Positions 18,111-25,701 of a DNA stretch of 64,000 bases are shown piece by piece. A model generated the notes under the pieces. It was not told where the DNA came from, made no database searches, and saw only the letters and a program-made list of their open reading frames with translations. Origin of the DNA: Dechloromonas denitrificans (lineage in GTDB: Bacteria; Pseudomonadota; Gammaproteobacteria; Burkholderiales; Rhodocyclaceae); assembly GCF_001551835.1 (NCBI RefSeq), contig NZ_LODL01000013.1, forward strand, positions 1-64,000. The letters run 5' to 3'. Numbering within the stretch: position 1 is the stretch's first letter; every line of letters begins with the position of its first letter. A program made the position numbers and the translations under genes.

Positions 18111-18134
18111 ATTCCTGCGGTCGACCGCAGGAAT
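18111..18134. promoter_or_regulatory. 24-bp perfect palindrome between divergent genes
   Basis: The half-site ATTCCTGCGGTC is followed at once by its exact reverse complement. It lies in the 233-bp space between the leftward GST gene and the rightward small exported-protein gene. It could be an operator for a dimeric regulator or a cruciform/hairpin element. No T tract follows, so it does not look like a standard terminator. Confidence 0.55.
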
Positions 18135-18217
18135 GGGCTGTTTTAGGCGGCTGGCGCAGCCCCCGAGTAAGCGTTTTCTGCACTATCATGATTTAACCAG
18201 CCATGGAGATGATGATC

Positions 18218-18541
18218 ATGCTCAAGCGACTACTGGTTGTTTTGATTGCTCTGGGATTCGGCGTGTTCTCGTGCGCGGCTGCGCATGCTCAGGTAGACAA
18301 GATCCTGATCAACGCCCTGAGCTGGATTCTGCAGAAACAAATTGAAGAGATGGAAAAGGCGAACGATCCGAACCGCAGCCTGAGTCAGTACGATGCGCGG
18401 GACCGCTACGATTCTCGCGACGCCTTCGCCCCCCGCGCCCAGCCCGTCTATCAGGACATGTCCGATTTTCGTGGCTACAACAAAGAGGTTGAAACGGTCC
18501 GCCAGGAGGTCGAGCCCGTTGCTGTTCCGCCTGCGCAATAA
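18218..18541 (+). CDS. Small exported protein of unknown function
   Basis: 107 residues. A signal peptide is clear (LKRLLVVLIALGFGVFSCAAAHAQ), probably cleaved after AHA. The mature part is hydrophilic and charged (QKQIEEMEKANDP, SQYDARDRYDSRDAFAPRAQP) and ends in a Pro-Val-rich tail. Four ATGs lie within 16 nt; the one at 18218 is favoured because GGAG lies 9 nt upstream of it. The convergent SnoaL-like gene ends 55 bp downstream. No family was recognised. Confidence 0.65.
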   Translation: MLKRLLVVLIALGFGVFSCAAAHAQVDKILINALSWILQKQIEEMEKANDPNRSLSQYDARDRYDSRDAFAPRAQPVYQDMSDFRGYNKEVETVRQEVEPVAVPPAQ

Positions 18542-18596
18542 GGCTGCTTGAAAAGTGTGAAAAGAAGCAGGTGGTGGCTGACGAACTGAGCGCGAC

Positions 18597-18992
18597 TCAC
18601 TCGGTCTGCATGGCCTGCACGACCAGCAAGGTATCGGTGAATTGCTCGAAGGCGACAATCCGCGCTCCGGCCAAGCGCCAAATATGTGTCACCCGTGCTT
18701 GCATGGCCTTGCCGCTCCTGCGATGGCGACCGGAATAAGTGCCGACGCCGATAATGTGTTCGCCGCCATCGATCAGTTTCTCCAGCGTGAAGCGGTGGTC
18801 CGCCCATTCACTGCCGAGCACGGCGAAGACATTGGCGATGACCTGATCGGGCCCGATCCAGGTCCCTGCGCACGGGAAGCCGGCCATCTCGGTCCAGGCC
18901 ACATCGGGTGCCACCTCGGCCATCATGCCGTCGATGTCCTGGCAGGCCGATGCGGCGTAGTGGTCGGCGACGATCTGCAGATTGGTTTTCAT
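18597..18992 (-). CDS. SnoaL-like/NTF2-fold protein
   Basis: 131 residues, one cone-shaped NTF2-like domain. The pattern is typical: helix VADHYAASACQDIDGMMAEVAPDVAWTEMA split around the first strand, WIGPDQVIANVFAVLG, then strands HIIGVGTYSGRHRRSGKAM and ARVTHIWRLAGARIVAFEQFTDT. Members range from polyketide cyclases to stress proteins, so the reaction is unknown. The start at 18992 has a strong GGGAGAAAG site; an upstream in-frame start would overlap the DsbA-like gene. It ends 15 bp after that gene and probably shares its transcript. Confidence 0.75.
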   Translation of the reverse strand: MKTNLQIVADHYAASACQDIDGMMAEVAPDVAWTEMAGFPCAGTWIGPDQVIANVFAVLGSEWADHRFTLEKLIDGGEHIIGVGTYSGRHRRSGKAMQARVTHIWRLAGARIVAFEQFTDTLLVVQAMQTE

Positions 18993-19006
18993 GCCTTTCT
19001 CCCGCT

Positions 19007-19699
19007 TCAGATGGCGCAGCGATTGATATCGCAAGCAAAGGTGCCGGCATCGGTGGTCGTCGCAGCTAGATTTGTCTGGCCGCGCAGCCAGTCCTGAAAT
19101 TCTTGCGGCCGCCCCAGGTAGCCGGCAATGTCTACGCTCTGCATGACGCCTTCTGCTTCGAGTACAAAGCTGGGAAAACCCTGGGCGCCGACCTCAGCCA
19201 TCAGTTCGCGGGTTGCGCGGATATGCGTCTGCACCGCCTCGCCAAACTGGCGATCCAGTGCCGCGGCGAAGGCGGCTGGATCGAGGTCGAGCGTTGCGGC
19301 CACGGCAATCAAGGTGGCGCGCTCGGCAATGTGGCGGCCCTCGACGTAATGGGCAATTTGCAGTTGCGTCAGCATGTCCAGCCCGCGGCCGGCCATCTGT
19401 TCCGCAGCCAGTATGGCGGCGGTCGGCGGCTCGGAGTCGAAGACCGCGCCGGTGTCGCACAACAAGCCGTCGCTATAACCCAGGCCAAACGGCTGGCCGG
19501 TCAGTTGCGCAATCCGCTCGTCATGCTGCTTGACGTAGGCTCGCAACTGCGGTGTCACGGCCTGGCGCTGGGCGCCGGCCATCATGCCGCCACTGTGCGG
19601 CAGGACGTCGAGAATGGCGCGGGCCGCCTTGACCAGTGGGGCGGCACCGTAGCACCAGCCGCACAGCGGGTCGTAGATGTAATGCAGGGTTGTCGTCAT
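19007..19699 (-). CDS. DsbA-family thioredoxin-fold protein (FrnE/isomerase-like, cytoplasmic)
   Basis: 230 residues, no signal peptide. It begins TTTLHYIYDPLCGWCYGAAPLV, with a CGWC active site directly after the first strand. A long helical insertion follows, then the second half of the thioredoxin fold with the cis-proline loop QGFPSFVLEAEGVMQSVD. Proteins of this class are cytoplasmic oxidoreductases or 2-hydroxychromene-2-carboxylate isomerase relatives. An extra pair of cysteines lies near the end (ACDINRC). The SnoaL-like gene follows closely, so the two probably work together under stress. Confidence 0.8.
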   Translation of the reverse strand: MTTTLHYIYDPLCGWCYGAAPLVKAARAILDVLPHSGGMMAGAQRQAVTPQLRAYVKQHDERIAQLTGQPFGLGYSDGLLCDTGAVFDSEPPTAAILAAEQMAGRGLDMLTQLQIAHYVEGRHIAERATLIAVAATLDLDPAAFAAALDRQFGEAVQTHIRATRELMAEVGAQGFPSFVLEAEGVMQSVDIAGYLGRPQEFQDWLRGQTNLAATTTDAGTFACDINRCAI

Positions 19700-19784
19700 G
19701 GTTTTGGCTCGATCAATTTGTTGGATGGATGTTGAAAGTAATGCTGCCGGCACCACTGAGCAGTACCGGCAAGCGTTCAGCGGT

Positions 19785-20678
19785 TTACCACTGCATTTCG
19801 CCCTTGTTGACCTTGGCGCCGATGTCGAGCGCGATGCTCGGGCCGGCTTGCGGATAGGCCTTCTTCATCGCTTCGATCAGCTCCGCAGCGGTCTTGGCCT
19901 TGGTCGCTTCGACATCGAAACGCTGCAGGTATTCACGGGTAAAACGAATGGCGCTGCTATCCAGTGCCGTACCGGGGGCCATGTGGCCGGGTACGACGGT
20001 GGCGGGCTGCAGGGCTTCGATCTCATCCAATTGGGCGAACCAGGCCTGGCGTTCGCTCGCCTTCTGCGTGTCGGCGGTCCACACATGCCGATTGCCGAAA
20101 ATGGCGATGTTGCCGGCGATGGTCTTGATCGACGGAATCCAGACGTAGGGGCGATGGGCCAGCTCACCGGTGGTGCCGCGCACTTCGATGGTTTCGCCAT
20201 CGACGCTCAGGGTCGTACCCTGCAGCAGTTCCGGCACGATCGGCTTGTGCGGCGCGTTGGCCCCCATCTTCGGCGCCCAGAAAGCCAGCTTGCCGGCCAG
20301 CTTGGCCTGAATCTTCTCGCGCACAGCCGGCGTGGTCAGGACCTGGGCCTGCGGGAAGATGCCCTGCAGCACTTCGGCACCAAAGTAGAAATCGGGGTCG
20401 GCATTGCTGATGAAAATGGTCTTCAGCGTTTTGCCGCTGTCGAGCACATTGGCGGCCACCCGCAGGGCATCGGCGCGGGTAAAGCCGCTGTCGATCACGA
20501 TGGCTTCGCTCTTGCCGCTGACCACCACGGCATTGACATGAAAGCTGTTGGCGTCGGCGTTATAGACCTTGACGGTCAGCGGGGCGGTGACTTGGGCGCT
20601 GGCGCCGGTCGAGGCAACGACGCCGAGGCTCAGCAGGGCGGGAAACATGAAACGGCTTAGTTGGCGGGTGTAAGACAT
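19785..20678 (-). CDS. Exported metallo-beta-lactamase-fold protein with degenerate metal site
   Basis: 297 residues from the ATG at 20678, which has GGAGATC upstream. The frame continues further but overlaps the divergent LysR gene. A signal peptide is present (MFPALLSLGVVASTGASAQ). The fold is MBL: NAVVVSGKSEAIVIDSGFTRADALR, then strand KTLKTIFISNADPDFYFGAEVL, then EVRGTTGELAHRPYVWIPS and VVPGHMAPGTALD. The usual HxHxDH metal motif reads N-A-D-P-D-F, so at least the first metal site has lost its histidines, while later His remain. It may bind one metal or be non-hydrolytic. The divergent LysR regulator suggests it is induced by a small molecule. Confidence 0.8.
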   Translation of the reverse strand: MSYTRQLSRFMFPALLSLGVVASTGASAQVTAPLTVKVYNADANSFHVNAVVVSGKSEAIVIDSGFTRADALRVAANVLDSGKTLKTIFISNADPDFYFGAEVLQGIFPQAQVLTTPAVREKIQAKLAGKLAFWAPKMGANAPHKPIVPELLQGTTLSVDGETIEVRGTTGELAHRPYVWIPSIKTIAGNIAIFGNRHVWTADTQKASERQAWFAQLDEIEALQPATVVPGHMAPGTALDSSAIRFTREYLQRFDVEATKAKTAAELIEAMKKAYPQAGPSIALDIGAKVNKGEMQW

Positions 20679-20786
20679 GGTGATCTCCTTGAAGGCTTGG
20701 CTAATGACGGCGAAACGAACTGTATATTTTGCGTAATGGTTGATAAAGTTCGAATCAGTTGATTGTTTATTGCATGGATCGATGAA

Positions 20787-21713
20787 ATGGATCGCCTGAC
20801 CGCAGTACGCGTCTTTGTCGAGGTGGCCGATCGCGGCAGCCTGACCCAGACCGCCGAGCATCTGGAAATGTCCGCCGCGATGGTCAGCCGCTATCTCGCC
20901 GCGGTGGAGGCGTGGTTCGATGCCCGCTTGCTGCACCGGACCACGCGCAAGGTCAGCCTGACCGATGCCGGCCTGGCGGCGCTGCCCGCTTGCCGGCAAC
21001 TGCTCGAAATCGCCGAAGAGGCCCAGCACATCGCGGCCGAACGCAACCGTGAACCGGCCGGCGTGCTGCGCGTAACGACCGCCAGCTCTTTTGCCGATGC
21101 CCAGTTGACGGCTGCTCTGGTCGACTTTCAGCGCCAGTACGCGCAGGTGGAGATCGTGCTGTCGGTGGGCGACAAGGCGACCGACCTGGTGGCGGAGCGT
21201 GTCGATCTGGCCGTGCGCATCACCAATACACTGGACCCGACGATGATTACGCGGCCGCTCGGCCGCTGTCGCTCGATGCTGTGCGCTTCGCCCGACTATC
21301 TGGCGCGGCACGGCGTACCGCGCAGCGCCGAAGACTTGCGCCAGCATCGCTGCATCGCACACGCCTTCGGCATCGGCAAGCAATACCGCTTCACGCGGGG
21401 CGGCGAGACGCTCACGGTGCCGGTGGATTGGAATTTCCACACCAACGAGACGGCGGTTCTGCGCCGGGCGGTGCTGTCCGGCGCTGGCATCGGCATGCTG
21501 CCAACCTACTATCTGGGTGATGAGCTGCGTTCCGGCCGCCTGGTCCATCTGCTACCGGATCATGAGCCGGACGTGCTGGGCATCCACGCCATCTATCTCT
21601 CGCGCCAGCACCAGCCGCTGGCCCTGCGCCTGCTGGTGGGTTTTCTGGCGGCCCGCTTTACCGGCGAACCGGCACCGTGGGATCTGGCGCTTACCGCGCA
21701 AACGCCGGCCTGA
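20787..21713 (+). CDS. LysR-family transcriptional regulator
   Basis: 308 residues. Winged HTH at residues 1-60 (MDRLTAVRVFVEVADRGSLT, then MSAAMVSRYLAAVEAWFDARLLHRTTRKVSLTDAG landmarks), followed by a periplasmic-binding-protein-like effector domain (GVLRVTTASSFADAQL; DLAVRITNTLDPTMITRPLG). It is most like the AaeR/DmlR-type subgroup by style. It diverges from the MBL-fold gene with a 108-bp shared AT-rich region and probably controls it and itself. The ATG at 20787 gives the family N-terminus; an in-frame TTG lies eight codons upstream. Confidence 0.9.
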   Translation: MDRLTAVRVFVEVADRGSLTQTAEHLEMSAAMVSRYLAAVEAWFDARLLHRTTRKVSLTDAGLAALPACRQLLEIAEEAQHIAAERNREPAGVLRVTTASSFADAQLTAALVDFQRQYAQVEIVLSVGDKATDLVAERVDLAVRITNTLDPTMITRPLGRCRSMLCASPDYLARHGVPRSAEDLRQHRCIAHAFGIGKQYRFTRGGETLTVPVDWNFHTNETAVLRRAVLSGAGIGMLPTYYLGDELRSGRLVHLLPDHEPDVLGIHAIYLSRQHQPLALRLLVGFLAARFTGEPAPWDLALTAQTPA

Positions 21714-21761
21714 ATCGCCGGTGAGCGAAATCCCCCGGCCGCCGGGGCCTCACGCCGACGC

Positions 21762-22613
21762 TCAGCGCAGTGCGGCCTTGATTAGCGCCGCCAACGCGGT
21801 GGTCGGGCGGCCAATCAGGCGGCTGAGTTGACGCTGATCGTCGAACAGCCCTCCCTGGGCGGCACCGACATCCGAGTCGGCCAGCAAACCCGCCAGCGCT
21901 GCCGGCAGGCCGGCGCCGACCAGCGCCGCCTTGTAGTCGGCCTCCGGCAGGTTGACGTAGGGAATGCTCTGGCCGGCTTGCTTGCTCAGTTCGGCGGCAA
22001 ACTCGGTCAAGGTATAGGACTCGTCGCCGGCCAGCTCATGGACCTTGCCCGCTTGCCCGGCCAAGGTGAGGACGGCGGCGGCGGCCTCGGCATAGTCGGC
22101 ACGGGCGGCGGAGGCGATTCGACCTTCCCCGGCACTGCCGATATAGGCGCCATGCTGCAGGGCCGGCGGGATGCTGGCCAGGTAATTTTCGGTGTACCAA
22201 CCGTTGCGCAGCAAGACGTGGGGCAGGCCGGACGCCTTGAGCAAGGCTTCGGTCGCTTGGTGTTCGGCAGCCAGACCCAGTGGCGAGCGATCCGCATGCA
22301 GCAGGCTGGTGTAAGCCAGCAGCGCGATGCCGGCGCGCTTGGCCGCATCGATCACGTTCTTGTGTTGCGCCGTGCGTTGGCCAACTTCGCTGGACGAGAT
22401 GAGCAGAACCTTCTCGGCGCCCGCGAACGCGGCATCGAGCGTGGCCGGCTTGGTATAGTCGGCTTGGCGAAGCTGGATACCCAACGCGGCGAGATCTGCC
22501 GCCCGTTCCGGCTGGCGCACGGCGGCGATGATTTGTGCAGCGGGCAGCTTGGTCAGCAGGGATTGGATAACGAGACGGCCCAGTTGGCCGGTAGCACCAG
22601 TGACGACGATCAT
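21762..22613 (-). CDS. qorB: NmrA/QorB-like NAD(P)H:quinone oxidoreductase
   Basis: 283 residues, an atypical short-chain dehydrogenase of the NmrA group. The nucleotide-binding loop is VTGATGQLGRLVIQSLL, followed by IIAAVRQPERAADLAALGI, and the region HVLLRNGWYTENYL matches QorB (YtfG). It probably reduces quinones with NADPH as a detoxification step. It diverges from an HxlR regulator, the arrangement seen for ytfG/ytfH in enterobacteria. ATG 22613 has AAGGAA upstream; a TTG two codons earlier is less likely. Confidence 0.85.
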   Translation of the reverse strand: MIVVTGATGQLGRLVIQSLLTKLPAAQIIAAVRQPERAADLAALGIQLRQADYTKPATLDAAFAGAEKVLLISSSEVGQRTAQHKNVIDAAKRAGIALLAYTSLLHADRSPLGLAAEHQATEALLKASGLPHVLLRNGWYTENYLASIPPALQHGAYIGSAGEGRIASAARADYAEAAAAVLTLAGQAGKVHELAGDESYTLTEFAAELSKQAGQSIPYVNLPEADYKAALVGAGLPAALAGLLADSDVGAAQGGLFDDQRQLSRLIGRPTTALAALIKAALR

Positions 22614-22665
22614 GATCAAAATTTCCTTGGTAGGTTGCGGGGTGAGGGAGCAGAATAGCCACTTA

Positions 22666-22682
22666 ACTTACATTTAGTAAGT
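22666..22682. promoter_or_regulatory. Candidate HxlR operator between qorB and its regulator
   Basis: ACTTAC-ATTTA-GTAAGT is a perfect 6+6 inverted repeat, 17 bp in all. It lies in the 89-bp divergent region, 20 bp before the regulator's ATG and 53 bp before qorB. HxlR/YodB-type repressors bind short dyads of this kind over promoters, so this is a good operator candidate. Confidence 0.55.
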
Positions 22683-22702
22683 ACGTACCTAAAGGTTAGT
22701 GT

Positions 22703-23116
22703 ATGAGCACTCAAAACGAGACTGCGCCCGAAGCCCCCTTGACCCTCTCGGCACAAATGCTGCGCGGCAACCTGTTCGCCGAACAATGCCCTTCCCGCGA
22801 GGTACTCAAGCACGTCACGAGTCGCTGGGGCGTCCTGGTCCTGGTCGCCTTGCTGGCCGGCACCCACCGATTTAGCGATCTGCGCCGCAAGGTCGGCGGG
22901 GTGAGCGAGAAAATGCTCGCCCAGACGCTGCAGTGGCTGGAGGGGGACGGCTTCGTGCTGCGCCGCTCTTACCCGGTTGTGCCGCCCCATGTCGAATATT
23001 CCCTGACGCCGCTGGGCCAGGAGGTCGGCTTGCGTGTCCAAGGGCTGGCAGACTGGATTGAACTGAATCTGTCCGGCATTCTCCAGGCTAGGGCAGAACT
23101 GACCGAGAGGCGCTGA
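22703..23116 (+). CDS. HxlR-family winged-helix regulator
   Basis: 137 residues. The single winged HTH reads CPSREVLKHVTSRWGVLVLVALL, HRFSDLRRKVGGVSEKMLAQTLQ and VPPHVEYSLTPLGQEV, the HxlR pattern. It has one cysteine at the domain start (EQCPSREV), the place where YodB/HypR-type members sense quinones and hypochlorite. Divergent from qorB, it is likely its redox-sensitive repressor. Confidence 0.9.
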   Translation: MSTQNETAPEAPLTLSAQMLRGNLFAEQCPSREVLKHVTSRWGVLVLVALLAGTHRFSDLRRKVGGVSEKMLAQTLQWLEGDGFVLRRSYPVVPPHVEYSLTPLGQEVGLRVQGLADWIELNLSGILQARAELTERR

Positions 23117-23156
23117 GTTTCCGGAGTGCTCCGGGCTGGGCGAAACAAGTCAATCC

Positions 23157-23181
23157 GGCGGCCGCAATCCAGGCGGCCGCC
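23157..23181. terminator. GC-rich hairpin between convergent genes
   Basis: GGCGGCCGC pairs perfectly with GCGGCCGCC across a 7-nt loop. It lies 40 bp after the HxlR stop and 30 bp before the SYLF stop on the other strand. There is no T tract, so termination would have to be weak or factor-assisted. Confidence 0.45.
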
Positions 23182-23210
23182 GCTTGTCGCATCCGCTGTA
23201 AGCAAGCGGC

Positions 23211-23771
23211 TTAGTTCAGGTCCTTGTCCTTCCAGAATTTCGTGCCGGCCACTGCGCCGCCCACCTGAAAGCCGTTTTTCGTCAGGCTGTACATCTGGCC
23301 GCCGGTAAATTGGCCGACTGAGCCGCCCGCCGATTTCTTGCCGGCACCAGCGCCCGCCCCGATTTCACCGCCGGCTTCCCAGCCTGAGTCGATGAACGAT
23401 TGCATGGCTTTCGCATCCTTGAAGACGAACAGGTAACGTGTTTCCGCAGCCCCGATCTGCAAGCCGGCGCTGGCCTGTGCCAGGTCCATATAGGTGATGT
23501 GCTTGCTCTTGTTGTCATGCACCAGGCCTTTGCCGCCACTGCCGCCAATCAGGAAACTCAGGCCGTAGCTGGTAAATACCCCATAGCCGGCGGCGTTTTT
23601 GACTTCGGCCTCGAGCTCCGGCTTGGCCTTGTAGAAGTCGGCCAGTGTTTGATTGACCTTGGTCTGGACCTCGGCCCGATTTTTTTCCTTCTCGGACTGC
23701 GCGACTGCGCCAGTCGTGGCGAACGAGAAAATCGCAAGTGCTGCGATGGCAAAAATATGGTTCAGCTTCAT
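23211..23771 (-). CDS. SYLF/Ysc84-domain lipid-binding exported protein
   Basis: 186 residues with signal peptide (HIFAIAALAIFSFATTGAVAQ). The mature protein is one SYLF domain: AAGYGVFTSYGLSFLIGGSGGKG, ITYMDLAQASAGLQIGAAET, RYLFVFKDAKAMQSFID and a Gly/Ala-rich loop (EIGAGAGAGKKSAGG). Such domains bind phosphoinositides or membrane lipids; bacterial roles are unclear. ATG 23771 is preceded by AAGGAGGG, a very strong ribosome site, which decides against the longer frame. Dodecin lies 30 bp upstream. Confidence 0.88.
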   Translation of the reverse strand: MKLNHIFAIAALAIFSFATTGAVAQSEKEKNRAEVQTKVNQTLADFYKAKPELEAEVKNAAGYGVFTSYGLSFLIGGSGGKGLVHDNKSKHITYMDLAQASAGLQIGAAETRYLFVFKDAKAMQSFIDSGWEAGGEIGAGAGAGKKSAGGSVGQFTGGQMYSLTKNGFQVGGAVAGTKFWKDKDLN

Positions 23772-23801
23772 GGCATTTCCCTCCTTTAATGACCGCAAGT
23801 G

Positions 23802-24014
23802 TCAGTTGGCTTCGAAACGAAAACCGATCTTCAGCGTGACCTGGAAGTGGCCGACCTTGCCATCGACCACGTGGCCACGCGTTTCGATCACTTCGAACCA
23901 GTCAATATTGCGGATCGTTTTGGCTGTGGTTTCAATCGCGTTACGAATGGCATCGTCGCTACCCAGTCGGGACGACCCGACGACTTCAATCACCTTGTAA
24001 ACATGATCCGACAT
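23802..24014 (-). CDS. Dodecin, flavin-storage protein
   Basis: 70 residues, full length for the family. The fold is strand-helix-strand-strand: HVYKVIEVVGSSRLGSDDAI, a single helix, IDWFEVIETRGHVVDGKV and HFQVTLKIGFRFEAN. The flavin-stacking Trp (DWFEV) and the adjacent GHV are present. Dodecins assemble as hollow 12-mers that sequester FMN/FAD or lumiflavin. AAGGAG lies before the ATG. It may be co-transcribed with the SYLF gene. Confidence 0.95.
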   Translation of the reverse strand: MSDHVYKVIEVVGSSRLGSDDAIRNAIETTAKTIRNIDWFEVIETRGHVVDGKVGHFQVTLKIGFRFEAN

Positions 24015-24183
24015 GACGGGCTCCTTGATAATCGACAGTGCTCACTTCTTCACCATAGGTGCCAGCGCGGATAACTCAAGGGTCAAGATAAGGGGAAAGT
24101 ACCAGGGGGAAACTGCCAGGCATAACGGGGCTGAATTCTGCCGGTCTATGCGAAGACGATATGCAGATTGCCGAATCTGCAGC

Positions 24184-24228
24184 TACGCAATCTAACGTAT
24201 TTCTCCATGGGCGCCGCGAACTTAATCT
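24184..24228 (+). promoter_or_regulatory. urtA promoter: NarL-type dyad plus -10 element
   Basis: A dyad TACGCAATCTAACGTA (TACG-N8-CGTA, 24184-24199) is followed 27 nt after the second half-site by TAATCT (24223-24228). The same two blocks with the same spacing precede urtB. If TAATCT is the -10 element, the dyad centre falls near -43, the place used by class II activators. The 7-2-7 arrangement of TAC/GTA half-sites is typical of NarL/FixJ-type regulators. Confidence 0.6.
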
Positions 24229-24281
24229 GACGCTGCACTGCAACAACGCAGACCAGATTTCCCTACCTCCGAGGAGCTTCC

Positions 24282-25544
24282 ATGAGCAATCGTCGTAACT
24301 TCATCAAGGCAACCGTTCTTGCCGCCGCCCTGTCTTCCATCGGCATGGCTGCCCACGCCGCCGACACGATCAAGGTCGGCGTGCTGCATTCGTTGTCCGG
24401 CACCATGGCCATTTCCGAGACCGCGCTCAAGGAAACCGTGCTGATGACCATCGAGGAAATCAACAAGGCCGGCGGCGTCATGGGCAAGAAGCTGGAGCCG
24501 GTGGTTGTCGACCCAGCTTCCAACTGGCCGCTGTTCGCTGAAAAAGCCCGTCAGTTGCTGACCAAGGACAAGGTCGCCGTCACCTTCGGTTGCTGGACTT
24601 CGGTGTCCCGCAAGTCGGTGCTGCCGGTCTACAAGGAACTGAACGGCCTGCTCTTCTACCCGGTGCAGTACGAAGGTGAAGAACTCGAAAAGAACGTCTT
24701 CTACACCGGCGCCGCGCCCAACCAGCAAGCCATCCCGGCCGTCGAATACCTGATGTCCAAGGACGGCGGCGAAGCCAAGCGCTTCGTGCTGCTCGGCACC
24801 GACTACGTCTATCCGCGCACCACCAACAAGATCCTGCGCGCCTTCCTGAAGTCGAAGGGCGTCGCTGACGCCGACATCATGGAAGACTACACGCCGTTCG
24901 GCCACAGCGATTACCAGACCATCATCGCCAAGATCAAGAAGTTCGCTTCCGAAGGCAAGAAGACCGCCGTCGTGTCCACCATCAACGGCGACTCCAACGT
25001 GCCCTTCTACAAGGAACTCGGCAATGCCGGCCTGAAGGCCACCGATGTGCCGGTCGTCGCCTTCTCGGTTGGCGAGGAAGAACTGCGCGGCGTCGATACC
25101 AAACCGCTGGTCGGCCACCTGGCGTCGTGGAACTACTTCATGTCGCTGAAGAACCCGGAAAACGACAAGTTCGTGAAGATGTACCGCGACTGGGCCAAGA
25201 AGCAGAAGCTGCCGAACGCCGACAAGGTCGTCACCAACGACCCGATGGAAGCGACCTACATCGGCATCCACATGTGGAAGCAGGCGGTCGAGAAGGCCAA
25301 GTCGACCGACACCGACAAGGTCATCGCCGCCATGGCCGGCCAGACCTTCAAGGCGCCGAGCGGCATCATCTCGAAGATGGATGAAAAGAACCACCACCTG
25401 CACAAGTCGGTATTCATCGGCGAAGTGAAGGCCGATGGCCAGTTCAATGTCGTCTGGAAGACGCCCGGCCCGGTCAAGGCCCAGCCGTGGAGCCCGTTCA
25501 TCACCGGCAACGACAAGAAGAAGGACGAGCCGGAAATGAAGTAA
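24282..25544 (+). CDS. urtA: Urea ABC transporter, periplasmic urea-binding protein
   Basis: 420 residues. A signal peptide (NFIKATVLAAALSSIGMAAHAA) precedes a type I periplasmic-binding fold of the branched-chain amino acid/amide class: TIKVGVLHSLSGTMAISET, MTIEEINKAGGVMGKKLEP, VAVTFGCWTSVSRKSVLPV and GLLFYPVQYEGEE. That last pattern, and the C-terminal IFKAPSG-like QTFKAPSGIISKMDEKNHHL, are those of UrtA. GAGGAG precedes the ATG. It is followed by a strong terminator and lies 7.7 kb from urtB, an unusual split. Confidence 0.95.
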   Translation: MSNRRNFIKATVLAAALSSIGMAAHAADTIKVGVLHSLSGTMAISETALKETVLMTIEEINKAGGVMGKKLEPVVVDPASNWPLFAEKARQLLTKDKVAVTFGCWTSVSRKSVLPVYKELNGLLFYPVQYEGEELEKNVFYTGAAPNQQAIPAVEYLMSKDGGEAKRFVLLGTDYVYPRTTNKILRAFLKSKGVADADIMEDYTPFGHSDYQTIIAKIKKFASEGKKTAVVSTINGDSNVPFYKELGNAGLKATDVPVVAFSVGEEELRGVDTKPLVGHLASWNYFMSLKNPENDKFVKMYRDWAKKQKLPNADKVVTNDPMEATYIGIHMWKQAVEKAKSTDTDKVIAAMAGQTFKAPSGIISKMDEKNHHLHKSVFIGEVKADGQFNVVWKTPGPVKAQPWSPFITGNDKKKDEPEMK

Positions 25545-25570
25545 TCCGGATGTAATGTCAGTCGCGATCG

Positions 25571-25595
25571 ACGGGGGCCCTGGCCCCCGTTTTTG
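25571..25595 (+). terminator. Rho-independent terminator of urtA
   Basis: ACGGGGGCC-CT-GGCCCCCGT is a perfect stem followed directly by TTTTT, 26 bp after the urtA stop. It makes urtA a single-gene transcript. Confidence 0.9.
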
Positions 25596-25701
25596 CGTTT
25601 GAAAACAGTGCGGGCAAGGGGGAGGGTAGCTTGAGCGATGACAATATCAAGCCGATCAGGCATAGTCGGCGCATATTTAATTCGGATCAAAGACGCGGTT
25701 T

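Noticed and set aside
20679-21548. Extension of the MBL-fold frame far upstream
   Set aside because: It would run through the divergent LysR gene, and the signal peptide begins at the ATG at 20678.
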